Assembly (NCBI GenBank): GCA_964016985.1
Contig: OZ024837.1
Coordinates: 42,876,018 to 42,940,017 of the forward strand
From: Anodontia alba
Lineage: Eukaryota; Mollusca; Bivalvia; Lucinida; Lucinidae
Direction of reading: 5' to 3'
Length of the DNA: 64,000 nt
Part shown: positions 33,701-46,000 of the stretch, piece after piece
Position numbering within the stretch: position 1 is the first letter of the stretch
How the letters are laid out: every line of letters begins with the position of its first letter
Made by a program: the position numbers and the translations under genes
The notes under the pieces: generated by a model
What the model was told of the DNA's origin: nothing
The model's input: the letters and a program-made list of their open reading frames with translations, nothing else
The model's database searches: none

Positions 33701-36700
33701 ATAAAAAAAAAAAACAAACAAAAAAAAACAAAAAAACAAAAAAAAAAAAAACAAAAAAAAACGAAATAGCATAATCCAGCCACCATTAAAAGCTGACGGT
33801 ATAGTGCATGTTGTCACGATACATAAATTACTTTCACATATTGAATCAATAACAGACGCTAAATCAGTGAAAATACTAATGGGATCCATTATCACCATTT
33901 TTGTGCCTGAAATTCATCGAAATTCATGTCTTTTACTCAAGAAATACTTTTTGAAGACGGAATAGTTTATCTTACAGATTGTAGTTTGTTCTAATTTGTA
34001 TTTAATCTAAGTAGCGGGCATATCGATGTCAATGCGATGTTGTATAACATCACGAGGTTGAATCGACGTTAATACGACGTTGTATAAAGTCCATGAAGCT
34101 GCTTGGACGTTGATTTAGAATTCTAATGCACTCGCGTATATAACGCAACGTCTGATCGGGAAATGTAAAAAAATTGCGACGGTATATTTAGGGGATAACT
34201 GCATTCAAATTTGTCATTTGGGGAGGTAAATCGTCGGTTTTACCTTCGCAGTTTACGCCATAAGGCTCCGCTGACGCGTCGCCGTTAAACGAAATTTCTG
34301 ACCGTGAAACCGCCGATTTACCTCCTCAAATGACAATTTTGAATGCAGTTATCACCTAAATATTTTTTCTACTGTGAATTATCGCGAAATAACGTATGGT
34401 GTTGGAGGGCAGGGCCCAGTTGTTCAAAACTAACGATGTCGTTAGATAACGTATCGTTAAAACTTTGATCTCTAAATATGGCATATACGCTAATATTTTT
34501 GCTGAAAAAAATGTGAGTAGCTTTTCACATTTTTTCAGCAAAATACCTGTGAATTTGGTATTGTATTTACTAGAACAGGTATCATTTTGACCACTAACGA
34601 GTTCGTTAAGCTAACGATGCTTTGAACAACTGGGCCCAGATTGCGAAGTATAATTCACGATGGCGAAGCCGAAATGAATTAATATTCGTACCTGCCCGAC
34701 AACACCTTGCGTTAGTCGCGATAATTCACAACAGAGAAAAAATATTTCGATTCTAACATGATACAGAAAAGGAAATCGACATTGTTGCAATGCTTCCCAA
34801 TGAACTCTATTTTAGCAGACGTGGCGAGAAGTAAATGTTTACATGCGACATCATCAAACGCGTCCTTTTGCACGCACGACGTTGACGACGTGATTTACTG
34901 TAGTTTGATTTTTCCATTCGGCTCATTGGGAAAAAAGGTTTACGTCATGTTAGAATACGACGTTTTATCATACATTTACTAGAAAATATGCTAATGCTTT
35001 CAAGCACATAGAGTTATTTAGTTATTTTTGGGTAAGGGTATGCTTCATAACGATTTCCAAATAAGTGGCTGAACAAAACTTGATTGTTATTGGCTGATAC
35101 AGAGTACTATCCTTCCTTGAAATACTACACCAAAGAATTTGTCATTCGCCTTTGGTTATCTGCCCTTACGATGACTGTGAAGTACACCACTGATTTGGTT
35201 AGTTCCGAATAGTTTTGCTAGTTCAGAATAATCAATGAAGGATCTGTAAACAATCCCTCGGATAATGCAACAGCCTCTATATATTACTTTATCAACTTGT
35301 ATTATGTGTTACATAGAAAATAATTTAATATAAAGTCATTCGTCACAAAGGGACAGGTTCACAAAGACCTTAAAACGGCCCTTTAAGCCAAAGTCGCATA
35401 AATCATGGCATAACGATTTTTCGGCATGTATACACCCTCCTTACTGCAAGATTTAGCTCCTATTTTCTGGATTTAATAATCTATCCAATGTAAAAATATT
35501 TCAATGAGGTTTAAGAAGTTGCAAGGAGTATGCGCACAAGGTCCTATTTTACCCCCTTCTGAAGCCGTGAATTTATGCGTTTCCATTGTTAATTAATCCA
35601 ATTATAGCTGATGTTTAGCGCCTTGTGATGCCCCTAAAAAGTCTCCCCGTACTTCGTCAAAGTGCAGATAATATAAGCGACGACACGAGAAAACCTGTCT
35701 TCGATGTTTTCAACAAAGTAAGACTCAGACCGGCCTACTCAGCCATAGACTGGCTAACCATCACGAAAACTCGCCTATATAGTTTTGACCCCCTTTAACC
35801 CCACTTTTATATAGTAAAACTGGGGTTTACAGGGGTATACAATATATTCCTTATGTCTGCTCAAAAAACATAGATTGTGGGTACTCTTTAGAACCGCCTC
35901 GGCGAGGCGGTTCTAACGAGTACCCATAATCTATGTTTTAAGCAGAAATATGAAAAATATCAGAGTTTTTTTACCTGAAAATTTTATATTTTTTGGAGGT
36001 AAAACTTTCTGTATATTTGAATAGGCGTGTTTTCGTAATGCTCAGCCACAGCGCCAGATTAGCTAGTCTTGAAAGTTTTGATATGTAGTATACTGTCTAG
36101 ACAACGAACAACAACGGTTAATCAGACTATGCAGATGCACAAACTATATGTCTTTGTTGTTCGCATATGGCATAAAGCAGGTTATCTCATGACGAGGCTC
36201 ATATTTTCGCTTCAATCGTCTGTCACCTGTGTCAGATTCTTTTACATAGACTGAATCGATATCTATACACCTTTTAACACAAAGTGTGTAAACACCTAAC
36301 CCGAACTGACTAAATCGGATGAACAAATTAGCGATCGATTAATGGTTGAAAATAAGCACTTTGTTTAAAATCCTTGCAGGGAGCATTTAAGCAGATGTTG
36401 AAAAGTATGTTCCTACCAATAGTTGAACAAAAAAAAAAAAAAACTGTTTTAACGTAATACTTTATTTGTAAAATTTCAAAGTCTGTAACCTTGACCTTAA
36501 GATTATGGGCATGGGCTGGGGTATTGCTGAAAGAAACTTTGGACCATTATATCTATCATCATAACAAATATGAAGCAAATCCATCATAGGGTTTGGAAAA
36601 TATGAGCTCTTTAAAAACTTTAACATAATACTTTATTTGTAAACTTTCTAAGTCTGTGACCTTGACCTTAAGATCATGGGCATGACCAATTACTAAAGTA

Positions 36701-39700
36701 TTTCTTCATGAATTTCATTTTTATTCCTAATATATAGTATTGGGAATAAGTAATATGGGATTGTGAATGAGTGAAATTTGTTAATTAATGGCAGAGTTAT
36801 GGCCCTTTTCAGTTTCTGAAAATTGTTTTTTGGCCCTTAGGTCCTTTACTTCTGGAACTATCTGAATGGAACTTCATGGATATATATCAAAGGTTACATA
36901 CTAGCACAAAAGCCACAACTCTGGTTGCTTTTGTACAAGAGTTATTTGCCCTTGCCTCTTCTGCAAAATTCGGACAAATAATTAGTAAGTTTCTGACATT
37001 CGTGCTTGTATTGTCTATTCTTGGATAGACTATAGTTTAAACCAAATTAATATTATCAAAACTTATTCATCTTTGCTCTGAGTTATACGGCCCCAGAGTG
37101 GCAGGGTATCATGCAGTGTTTGCAATGCTTTTATTATTAAAGCACAAGGTACTATTTACAATGTTAGATTGTTAAATTGTCCATTATAATTGCATTATCT
37201 TTTTCTTTCAAAATTGCTAAAGAAAATGATGACTAACAAGACCAGAAAAATGAGACAGCAAAAGAAAAACTGCAGTATGTTTGCAGCTTTAACAGATTAC
37301 ATAAGGAAGTGGAGGTTTAAGGGGGAAAATCCTTTTAAACCATATTTTTATATTCTTCAACATTTTTTTATAGTGTTTTGCTTCAAACAGTGGAAATGTT
37401 GCTAAGGTCGAAAGTAATTTTTGTTTGTTTGTAACTGCCTACTAACACCTACTCCGATTCCTCCCATAATAAGACAAAACAAAAAATTGTATCACTGGGC
37501 AGAGTCCTTTGTTCTTCTTTCTTTGTACCTTACTATATTTCATTTGTATATCAGGACCAATGGAAAAACAGCTATGGAGAGTCTGATCAGTGTCTTCACT
37601 GTTTACTGCATACATATTTCATTGCACCTCCAGATGTTTTTTTGTTTTTATTTTCCAGTTCTTAGGATACTTACTGGTACATGTACTGAACTTTTTTTTT
37701 CTCATGGAATTGTATTTTAAGAAAGGAAAATATTTTTGCCTATCTACTCCCAGGAACATTCGTAGGCTGGCAACTGCAAAACAAATTATTCAATAAGCCT
37801 GGCCTATTGACTGGTTCATCAGGACAAATCTTTCAAATTAAGTTAAATTATTGCAGCTCTGCCTTTTTTCACCTGTCAGCATCTTGAACTTTGTTTTGGT
37901 CCTGAATGCTAGATAAGCTGTGTCAAGAGAAAATATATGTTTCTTATGGTATTCTTGTGTCCCCACCAACCCCCACCCCCCCCTCTGCAAAGACCCAGTC
38001 TGGGACCTGCATACTTACCTATTCTGATTAGAGATCTTGTCAGTTTTGTCAGGCACAAGCTTTGATCAGGGTGTACAGGCTGTTCAGAGGCTCAGATAGT
38101 TGCACATATAGTGCATATAGATTCTTTACTACAATGCACATGGTATTAATAATTGTACATTGTTCTTTCTTTCCTTTTTTTATTGGAGTAGGGGGCAGGA
38201 GGGTAGGTGGATAATAAGAAAAATAACATTGATCACAAATTTTTGGCTTAACATATACTATTGCTGGCAACCTGTGGCCCGCATGCCCGCAGCCCGCATG
38301 CCCGCAAAATAGCGATTCCAGCACAGCCAAAGAAAAAAAAATCAACAGACGACAAATTGATTTTTTTTCTGAATTGGTCCACAAAACAGGGTTTGACATT
38401 TCATGCAAACTGTCTCCAAAGAAGACAGTTCGCATGAAATGTCAAACCCTGTTTTCTGAAAAAATATATCATCAATTTGCTGTCCTGAGCATGGTAAAGG
38501 CCAAACTTGAAACCATTTCTTAATCTGATATTAATTTGGAGCAAGAGCTATACAAACCCATTAATGCCAATCACTGATGAAGCCAGCTAGCCAATGATAT
38601 GGCACTTTCCTCCTGTAAGTTGTTTTGAGGGTCACAGACCCGTTAGTAGGTATAATCCTCTGGGTATTGATATTTTCGTATTTCTCTACGGAAAAATCTG
38701 TTGCGAATACCCACTTTTATATAGTAAAACTGGGGTTTACAGGGGTATACAATATATTCCTTATGTCTGCTCAAAAAACATAGATTGTGGGTACTCTTTA
38801 GAACCGCCTCGGCGAGGCGGTTCTAACGAGTACCCATAATCTATGTTTTAAGCAGAAATATGAAAAATATCAGAGTTTTTTTACCTGAAAATTTTATATT
38901 TTTTGGAGGTAAAACTTTCTGTATATTTGAATAGGCGTGTTTTCGTAATGCTCAGCCACAGCGCCAGATTAGCTAGTCTTGAAAGTTTTGATATGTAGTA
39001 TACTGTCTAGACAACGAACAACAACGGTTAATCAGACTATGCAGATGCACAAACTATATGTCTTTGTTGTTCGCATATGGCATAAAGCAGGTTATCTCAT
39101 GACGAGGCTCATATTTTCGCTTCAATCGTCTGTCACCTGTGTCAGATTCTTTTACATAGACTGAATCGATATCTATACACCTTTTAACACAAAGTGTGTA
39201 AACACCTAACCCGAACTGACTAAATCGGATGAACAAATTAGCGATCGATTAATGGTTGAAAATAAGCACTTTGTTTAAAATCCTTGCAGGGAGCATTTAA
39301 GCAGATGTTGAAAAGTATGTTCCTACCAATAGTTGAACAAAAAAAAAAAAAAAAACTGTTTTAATTGACTGCATGTCTACTTAAAGGATATGTAGGCGAA
39401 TGCTATTTATACATTTACAAAATTTATGTTAAGCGTAGGGTTGCCAGGGGAAATCGGATCGTATCGATCAATAAGGTTATATTTCCCATATTTATTTTCT
39501 GATATATGAAGAAGAATAAATGAACGACAGAACCATACCAATTTTTCCTTTTTTTAATTTGACCGCTGTCATGTATTTGATGACGATTTTTTCAGTTATT
39601 CGGAACTTGCTAAAACCCGGAACTAGCCAAATAACTGTATTACTATTGCAGAGTGCATAGTCTGTATCAAACTAAAATTAGCCAAAACCCATATCACGCC

Positions 39701-41413
39701 ATCGGGCGAAAAAGCCATATCACATACGTGACCAATATCACGCCCCGTATCACCACATTTGGAGCACTGGCCGGTCTTGCCATGGATTGTTTTGTTCTGT
39801 TCTATAAAACACTTTGTACGCGCACCTACTGTCCTTTCAATATCTCTTGGAAAGACGTTTTTGCATGGCGTTTGAATGAAAATATTTTGTTCTGATTGAC
39901 CATATCTTATCAGAAACCATATCTTATCAGAAACCATTAGTCATTTCTGTTTCTGTGTTTTGTTCTCAAATATTTACACTAAAGTTAACATTACGGCCAA
40001 AACTTGGTCTGACCTGTGCAATTTCTATAGTAAAGTGATTTTCGTAGTTTTTGTCTAAGAAAATATTTTTTTTTAAATTTTCTTTGTTGAATTTGAATTA
40101 TTGATGTTTCAAAACAATGTTGCAAACATTTCAAAACTGAAAGTATAACTTGTTGAAAATCTGGCTCCAAGTTACCTACCCTGCTGATTTCTACATGATT
40201 TGGATTCATTTTTACAATGGGAAAAAGTGAAAATATTTGATTTTTTAAAAACCAATGACTAGAATAAAACTTTTTGTACATAGGTAGTTACGAAAAATAG
40301 TTTTACATTAAATCATGACAAAAGTTTGCAAAATTACTTCTTCTGCGTAAAGCGTCAAGCAAAAAACGACTTTCTGAAAGATATCGAAAGCACAGCAGAC
40401 ATTAGCTGTCATAATATCACTTCCTCATCAGCTTCCTTTCTTACCACGCTCCGTCTCAGTATTATCACACCGGGTAAGATATCAACTAGGTAAACTTGTT
40501 AGAAAGAAAAATGTATGCCAAAAAGATTATAATATGGCAGTTTTCACATCATACCCTATATCAACCCTCGACCCATATCAGTCCTCGGACCTTCGGCATG
40601 GACGTTAAAGCGACGTTGTATTACGTCATGACGTTACATCGACGTTATTTTGTCGATTCAACGCCATGGTGTTGCATCGATGTTAATGCGACTTTGCATA
40701 AACGTCATGACGTTGCATCAACGTTAATGTATGTTGTATAAGCGCCATGTGCCCTCTAGGGGAAGCCTGTGGAAAAGCAATTTCTAGTTCCTGTCTAATT
40801 GGTTTCTTAGAACTCTACATACCAATCATTAACGCCGCTGATATTGTGACCTTTATATCTCGTTTCACTCGTCGTTGTCTGATCCAATTAGACTGAATTT
40901 TTCGTTCATGCCATACCTAAAAATACAAAAAATAATGAGGTTCGTAAAGTTAAAGGAATCCATACTGTTTATTCACAAGAGGATTCAGGTCAGGCGTGCT
41001 GTATTAACGCTAAATATTAGGACAGACATATCCGAGCAAACAGTGTAGATCCTGATCAGACGCCGCGAAACGCGGCATCTGATCAGGATCTACCATGTTT
41101 GCCATTTATTCAGCATTTTTAGGCATATAGTAAAGTGGGCTGTTAAATTTTTTGGACGAGTGTGGTAAGAGTTCAGGAAATGTCCGAATATTTAGAGTCT
41201 TTACGGTATGGTATATCCTCTCTTAAATATACAGACCCAAAAAGGAAATACAACATTTCTGAACACTAAAGAAATGTAAGGTTTATACCTTATTTTTTCC
41301 GGTGCAATAAAAAATTATCTATACGCGTTCCGTTTCCAGGTAAAACAAGAAAAACTATCATCATTTATCGTCTGCTGAACTGACTCCTCCGCAGAGCGTA
41401 CACACACACACAC

Positions 41414-41484
<71 letters not shown>

Positions 41485-43009
41485 AGCGAGAGAGAGAAAA
41501 CGGTTAATTTTCTTTAGATAATCATTAAAATTTACCTTTAAAATGTACAGGTAACAAGGAATTTGCTATGTCGCGACTGCTACGGAGCTAAACGCACGTA
41601 CTAAACATTAATTAGCCAAGCGTAGAAAATAAGTCAGGGTCAGTAACGGTCGATGGCAGTGGGCAGAGTTCATCGTGGCGGGTGTGTATATGAAGTTTCA
41701 ACAGCCTAGAAGCCTTGGTGTTTGAGAAACGGGGCTAAATGCACAGATTTCAAAGTGTTTTTTTTTTTTTTTTGGCTTGGGGTCGAACCCATGCCATGTA
41801 AGTCTGACCAATGCGGTGACGGCGCCTAGCACTGCAGCGTACGGCGTCTTTACCAATTGTACTACCCAGACAATCCCCAGAAAGGTTGTTCAAATAGTGC
41901 TTATAGATCCGACAGCCGCTGCAGTGCATTAGATATCTGGGAGCTTAGTATTTTTTTTTTTTTTTTTTTTTTATTTGCGTTACATGGATTACTCATACTC
42001 TCTCAAATTATGACAGCGGCTCTCGTCTTTTTCCATCCATAATGGAGAAATACTCCTTATTAGATAAAAAAAAAATCTAATTGCTTTTGCCTGGGGTCAT
42101 GTAAGCTCTGACCAATGAGGTGTCTGTGCCTAGCACTGCGGCGTCCGGCGTCTTTAGCAATTGCGCTACCGAGACAACCACCCCCCCCCCCCCACCTCCC
42201 CAACAAAAAAAAGGTTGTTCAAATAGCGCTTATAAAGCCAACTGACGCTGCAGTACACTTGATATCTAGGAGGTTGGTATTTTTTTTGTATTATTATTAT
42301 TATTATTATTATTCCCGCGTTTTTCGTCCGCCCGTCCGTCCGTTTGTAATGTCACACTATTGTTCCTAGATCATTTAAGCTAGAATCTCGAAACTTTCAC
42401 AGGCGACAGACCTATGGATGAGGACTGGAGGAACACATTCACAATTTTGATGTAACTCCTGGGGGCAGGGCCAGGGGACTGTGGCCCCGAAGAGCCCAAA
42501 ATCCATTTTGTACAAACATAGTCATGTTGCAGATCAAATCAAAGGTAATGAAGAACAGAATACAGTGGTGCATAGATTTTGCCCCGGGGCATGTCTGGAG
42601 GTCACCAGAGGTCAAAAAGTAGGATTTTGGATCCTTCCTTTTTATTGTTACACAACTCCTAGGCTTTTTGAGCTGGAACCTTGAAACTGTCACAGGTCAG
42701 TAATAGCCCTATGGATGAGGACTGGAGGAACGCGTTTGGAATTTTGATGTGCGCAGAGGTATGCGATGGCGCTAGCGCGGGGATATGCGATGGCGCGCCG
42801 TTGACTTGCTTTAGTTCTTGTTATTATTATTATTACTTTTTATGTCGCTCCTGCTTGCTAAAGTAGTCGTTTACAAAAAACAGTATCTCAGGGTGTTTGC
42901 TTGGCCCAATCTTGAACGATTTTTTTCTGACTTTAATGAACAAGATTTTTTCTTACAATCTTTGTTTTAGCAATTCCTATTTAACCATGACATCACTTTT
43001 ATAATAATA

Positions 43010-43044
<35 letters not shown>

Positions 43045-46000
43045 CAAAAAACGTTTATTCCTAAACAAAGGACACGACATTTTAATAAGAATCCACATTT
43101 TTTCAAATTCCATAAATGATTGTAGGAAAAATCATTATCCATATTCCTGGAAAAATTGTAGGAATAAATACGGTACCGTGTAGGAAAAAAATCATTTCCT
43201 ATCGGGACCACTAATATATAAATAGAAATGTCAGAAAACACCTTTTTTTATCGGGACTAACCAAACCCCAGTGAGAATGAAATGTTTGTCTCCCATAGCC
43301 TTTTCCATTTGATTTCCACATGTTCTTTCGCTTTTGGTTCTGTTGAGTGATCATAGGGAGTGATGAAGGTTAACCCCTAAAAGCGCCAAGCAAATTTGCA
43401 GCAGACAACATTCTTATTTTCTTTTATTGTTTTTCATAGAAAATAAAACTTGACATTTCATGTAAATCGTCAGCCAGTCAGGCGATTCATGTTAAATAAA
43501 ACTTTACATTTCATGTGAATCGTCTGCCTGAAATGTCTAGTTTTATCTTCTCTAAAAAAAAAAAAAGAATGTCGCCAGCTACAGCTGTGATTAGCACTTT
43601 AAAGTGCAAAAGAACAAGCCTATGGCGGAAACGGTCGCGTTCATCGCTCTACATGTAGTGTGCGAACCAGTTCAATGGGAAACCTTAACTCCTGACAATA
43701 TTTGTCCTAAATTTGTACCAGTCCACTTTATGTTACAATACAGCAGGGTCCAGTTGTTCAAAGCATCGTCAGCTTAACGAGCATGTTAGTGATCAAAATG
43801 TGAATTGTTCTAGTAAGTTCAATATCTAATTCACAGGTATTTTTGCTGTAAATCGTCAGCCAGTCAGGCGATTCATGTTAAATAAAACTTTACATTTCAT
43901 GTGAATCGTCTGCCTGAAATGTCTAGTTTTATCTTCTCTAAAAAAAAAAAAGAAAGAAAGAAAAAAAGAATGTCGCCGGCTACAGTTGTGATTAGCACTT
44001 TAAAGCACAAAAGAAGTGCAACTAAAAAACAAGCCTATGGCGGAAACGGTCGCGTTCATCGCTCTACATGTAGTGGGCGAACCAGTTCAATTCAATTATC
44101 GTATTTAACTAAAGTATTGGGAAACCTTAACTCCTTACAATATTTGTCCTAAATTTGTACCAGTCCATTTTATGTTACAATACAGCAGGGTCCAGTTGTT
44201 CAAAGCATCGTTAGCTTAACGAGCATGTTAGTGATCAAAATGTTAATTGTTCTAGTAAGTTCAATAGCTAATTCACAAATTGCAAATGCAAAAGCTAGTC
44301 ACATTTTTCAGCAAAAATATTAGCATATATGCCACATTTAATAATCAAAGTTTTCCCAGCTAGCATTCTACGTAAATCTATATGGGGCCGTCATCGGCCC
44401 GTCAGCTACCCTGACGGGCCGATGACGGCCCGATATAGATTTACGTAGAATGCTGACTGGGTTAACAGTACGTTAACTAACGACGTCATTAGTTTTGAAC
44501 AACTGGGCCCAGATCGTGATTCAAACTGGAGTCTAACGATCATGAAGCCGCTTAGATAATTAGTAGGGCAACTTAAGTAGCAGAAAAAGTTGTTTAATGG
44601 TCTGTAATGGAAATCTTTCTAAGAAAGTCGAGCTGATCTAAAGTTAGTAGTCTAAGTTCTTCAAAACCATTAACAGATTAATACTCCTGACAGCGCCATA
44701 AACGACCTTCTGTTTAATTCAATTCTATTCTAGTCTAGTCTGTTATATCCTATTCTATTCTATTTTGCTTTATTTTGTTCAATTTATTTAATTTTGTACC
44801 GAGAAAATAAGGCTAGACATTTCAGATGGTATCACATGAACTCTGAAGCCCTTTTTTTTATACCCCTAGCTTCAAAGAAGTTAGAGGGTCATATTGCTTT
44901 TAGGTCGTTCGTCATTCCATGTCCACCAATCCATTCGTCACTTTTAGTATACTAGTATACGGTTAAGAACAACTAGCGATAAGATCTTGAAATGTTATGT
45001 ATGAAATGAGGATGGTAAAAAAGCGGATCAATGATTTTTTTTTCTCCCGTCGAACTTGTGGTTTAAGAGCTATGCCCCTATTTACGACGCAGGCATTGTA
45101 AGCCTATATGACATAAAGAAATCAAATATCTCGAAAACTATTTAATCCAGAGCCTTGAAACTTGAGCTTAATGAGCAAAGTACCTGATTAACTTTTGGAA
45201 AAAAAAATCGGATTCATTTTATCAGAATTATACCCCTTTCCAACTTAGGCGTTTTGTGTGGACAAGCGTATTGTTGGGAGCATAATTTTAGACAAATACA
45301 TTCTAGCTTTATTTTTCTCCGGAAAATAATGAAACTCTTTGTATACTATTTAAGAATGTTACAATTTTGAATGTCGTTTTAAGGGTCAGTCCCAAGAAAT
45401 AAAGTACCTGTACACTGTCCGCTTTACAATCCTATTAACGCCAATGACATCCAGGCAATACACGCTAACACCACATCACGAAAGCATACCTATATAATTT
45501 TGACCCCCTTAAACCCCACTTTTATATAGTAAAACTGGGGTTTACAGGGGTATATACATTATTTTTCTTATTCCTGCTCAAAACATAGATCGTGGATACT
45601 CGTTAGAACCGCCTCGCCGAGGCGGTTCTAACGGGTACCCACAATTTATGTTTTGAGCAGAAATACGAAAATTTTTCAGAATTTTTCATCTGAAAACTTT
45701 CATTTTTTTTGGTGGTAAAATTTTCAGTATATTTTAATAGGCTTGTTCTCGTAATGACCCAGCATTACATTCTGCGTCTCATATAAAATAAATGTATATG
45801 AAATAGAGATTGATTCCCATGTGTTACTTTGCTTTTCTTTGCTGTGTAGGGAGTGTGCTGTCCCGGGGTGTTGTCTGTCGTATTATGTTTGGTCTGCCTC
45901 TCGGTGCCCATTACGGAAACAAGCCTATTCAAATATACTGAAAATTTTACCACCAAAAAAATGAAAATTTTCGTATAAAAATTCTGATATTTTTCATGTT

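Noticed and set aside
36069..36254. 61-codon frame repeated identically at 38979-39164
   Set aside because: Identity reflects the segmental duplication. No domain, and it is within intron 2.
40455..40510. Possible minus-strand exon ending at a GTAAG donor
   Set aside because: The only open frame reads YLVDILPGVIILRRSV, unrelated to opsin, with a weak acceptor.
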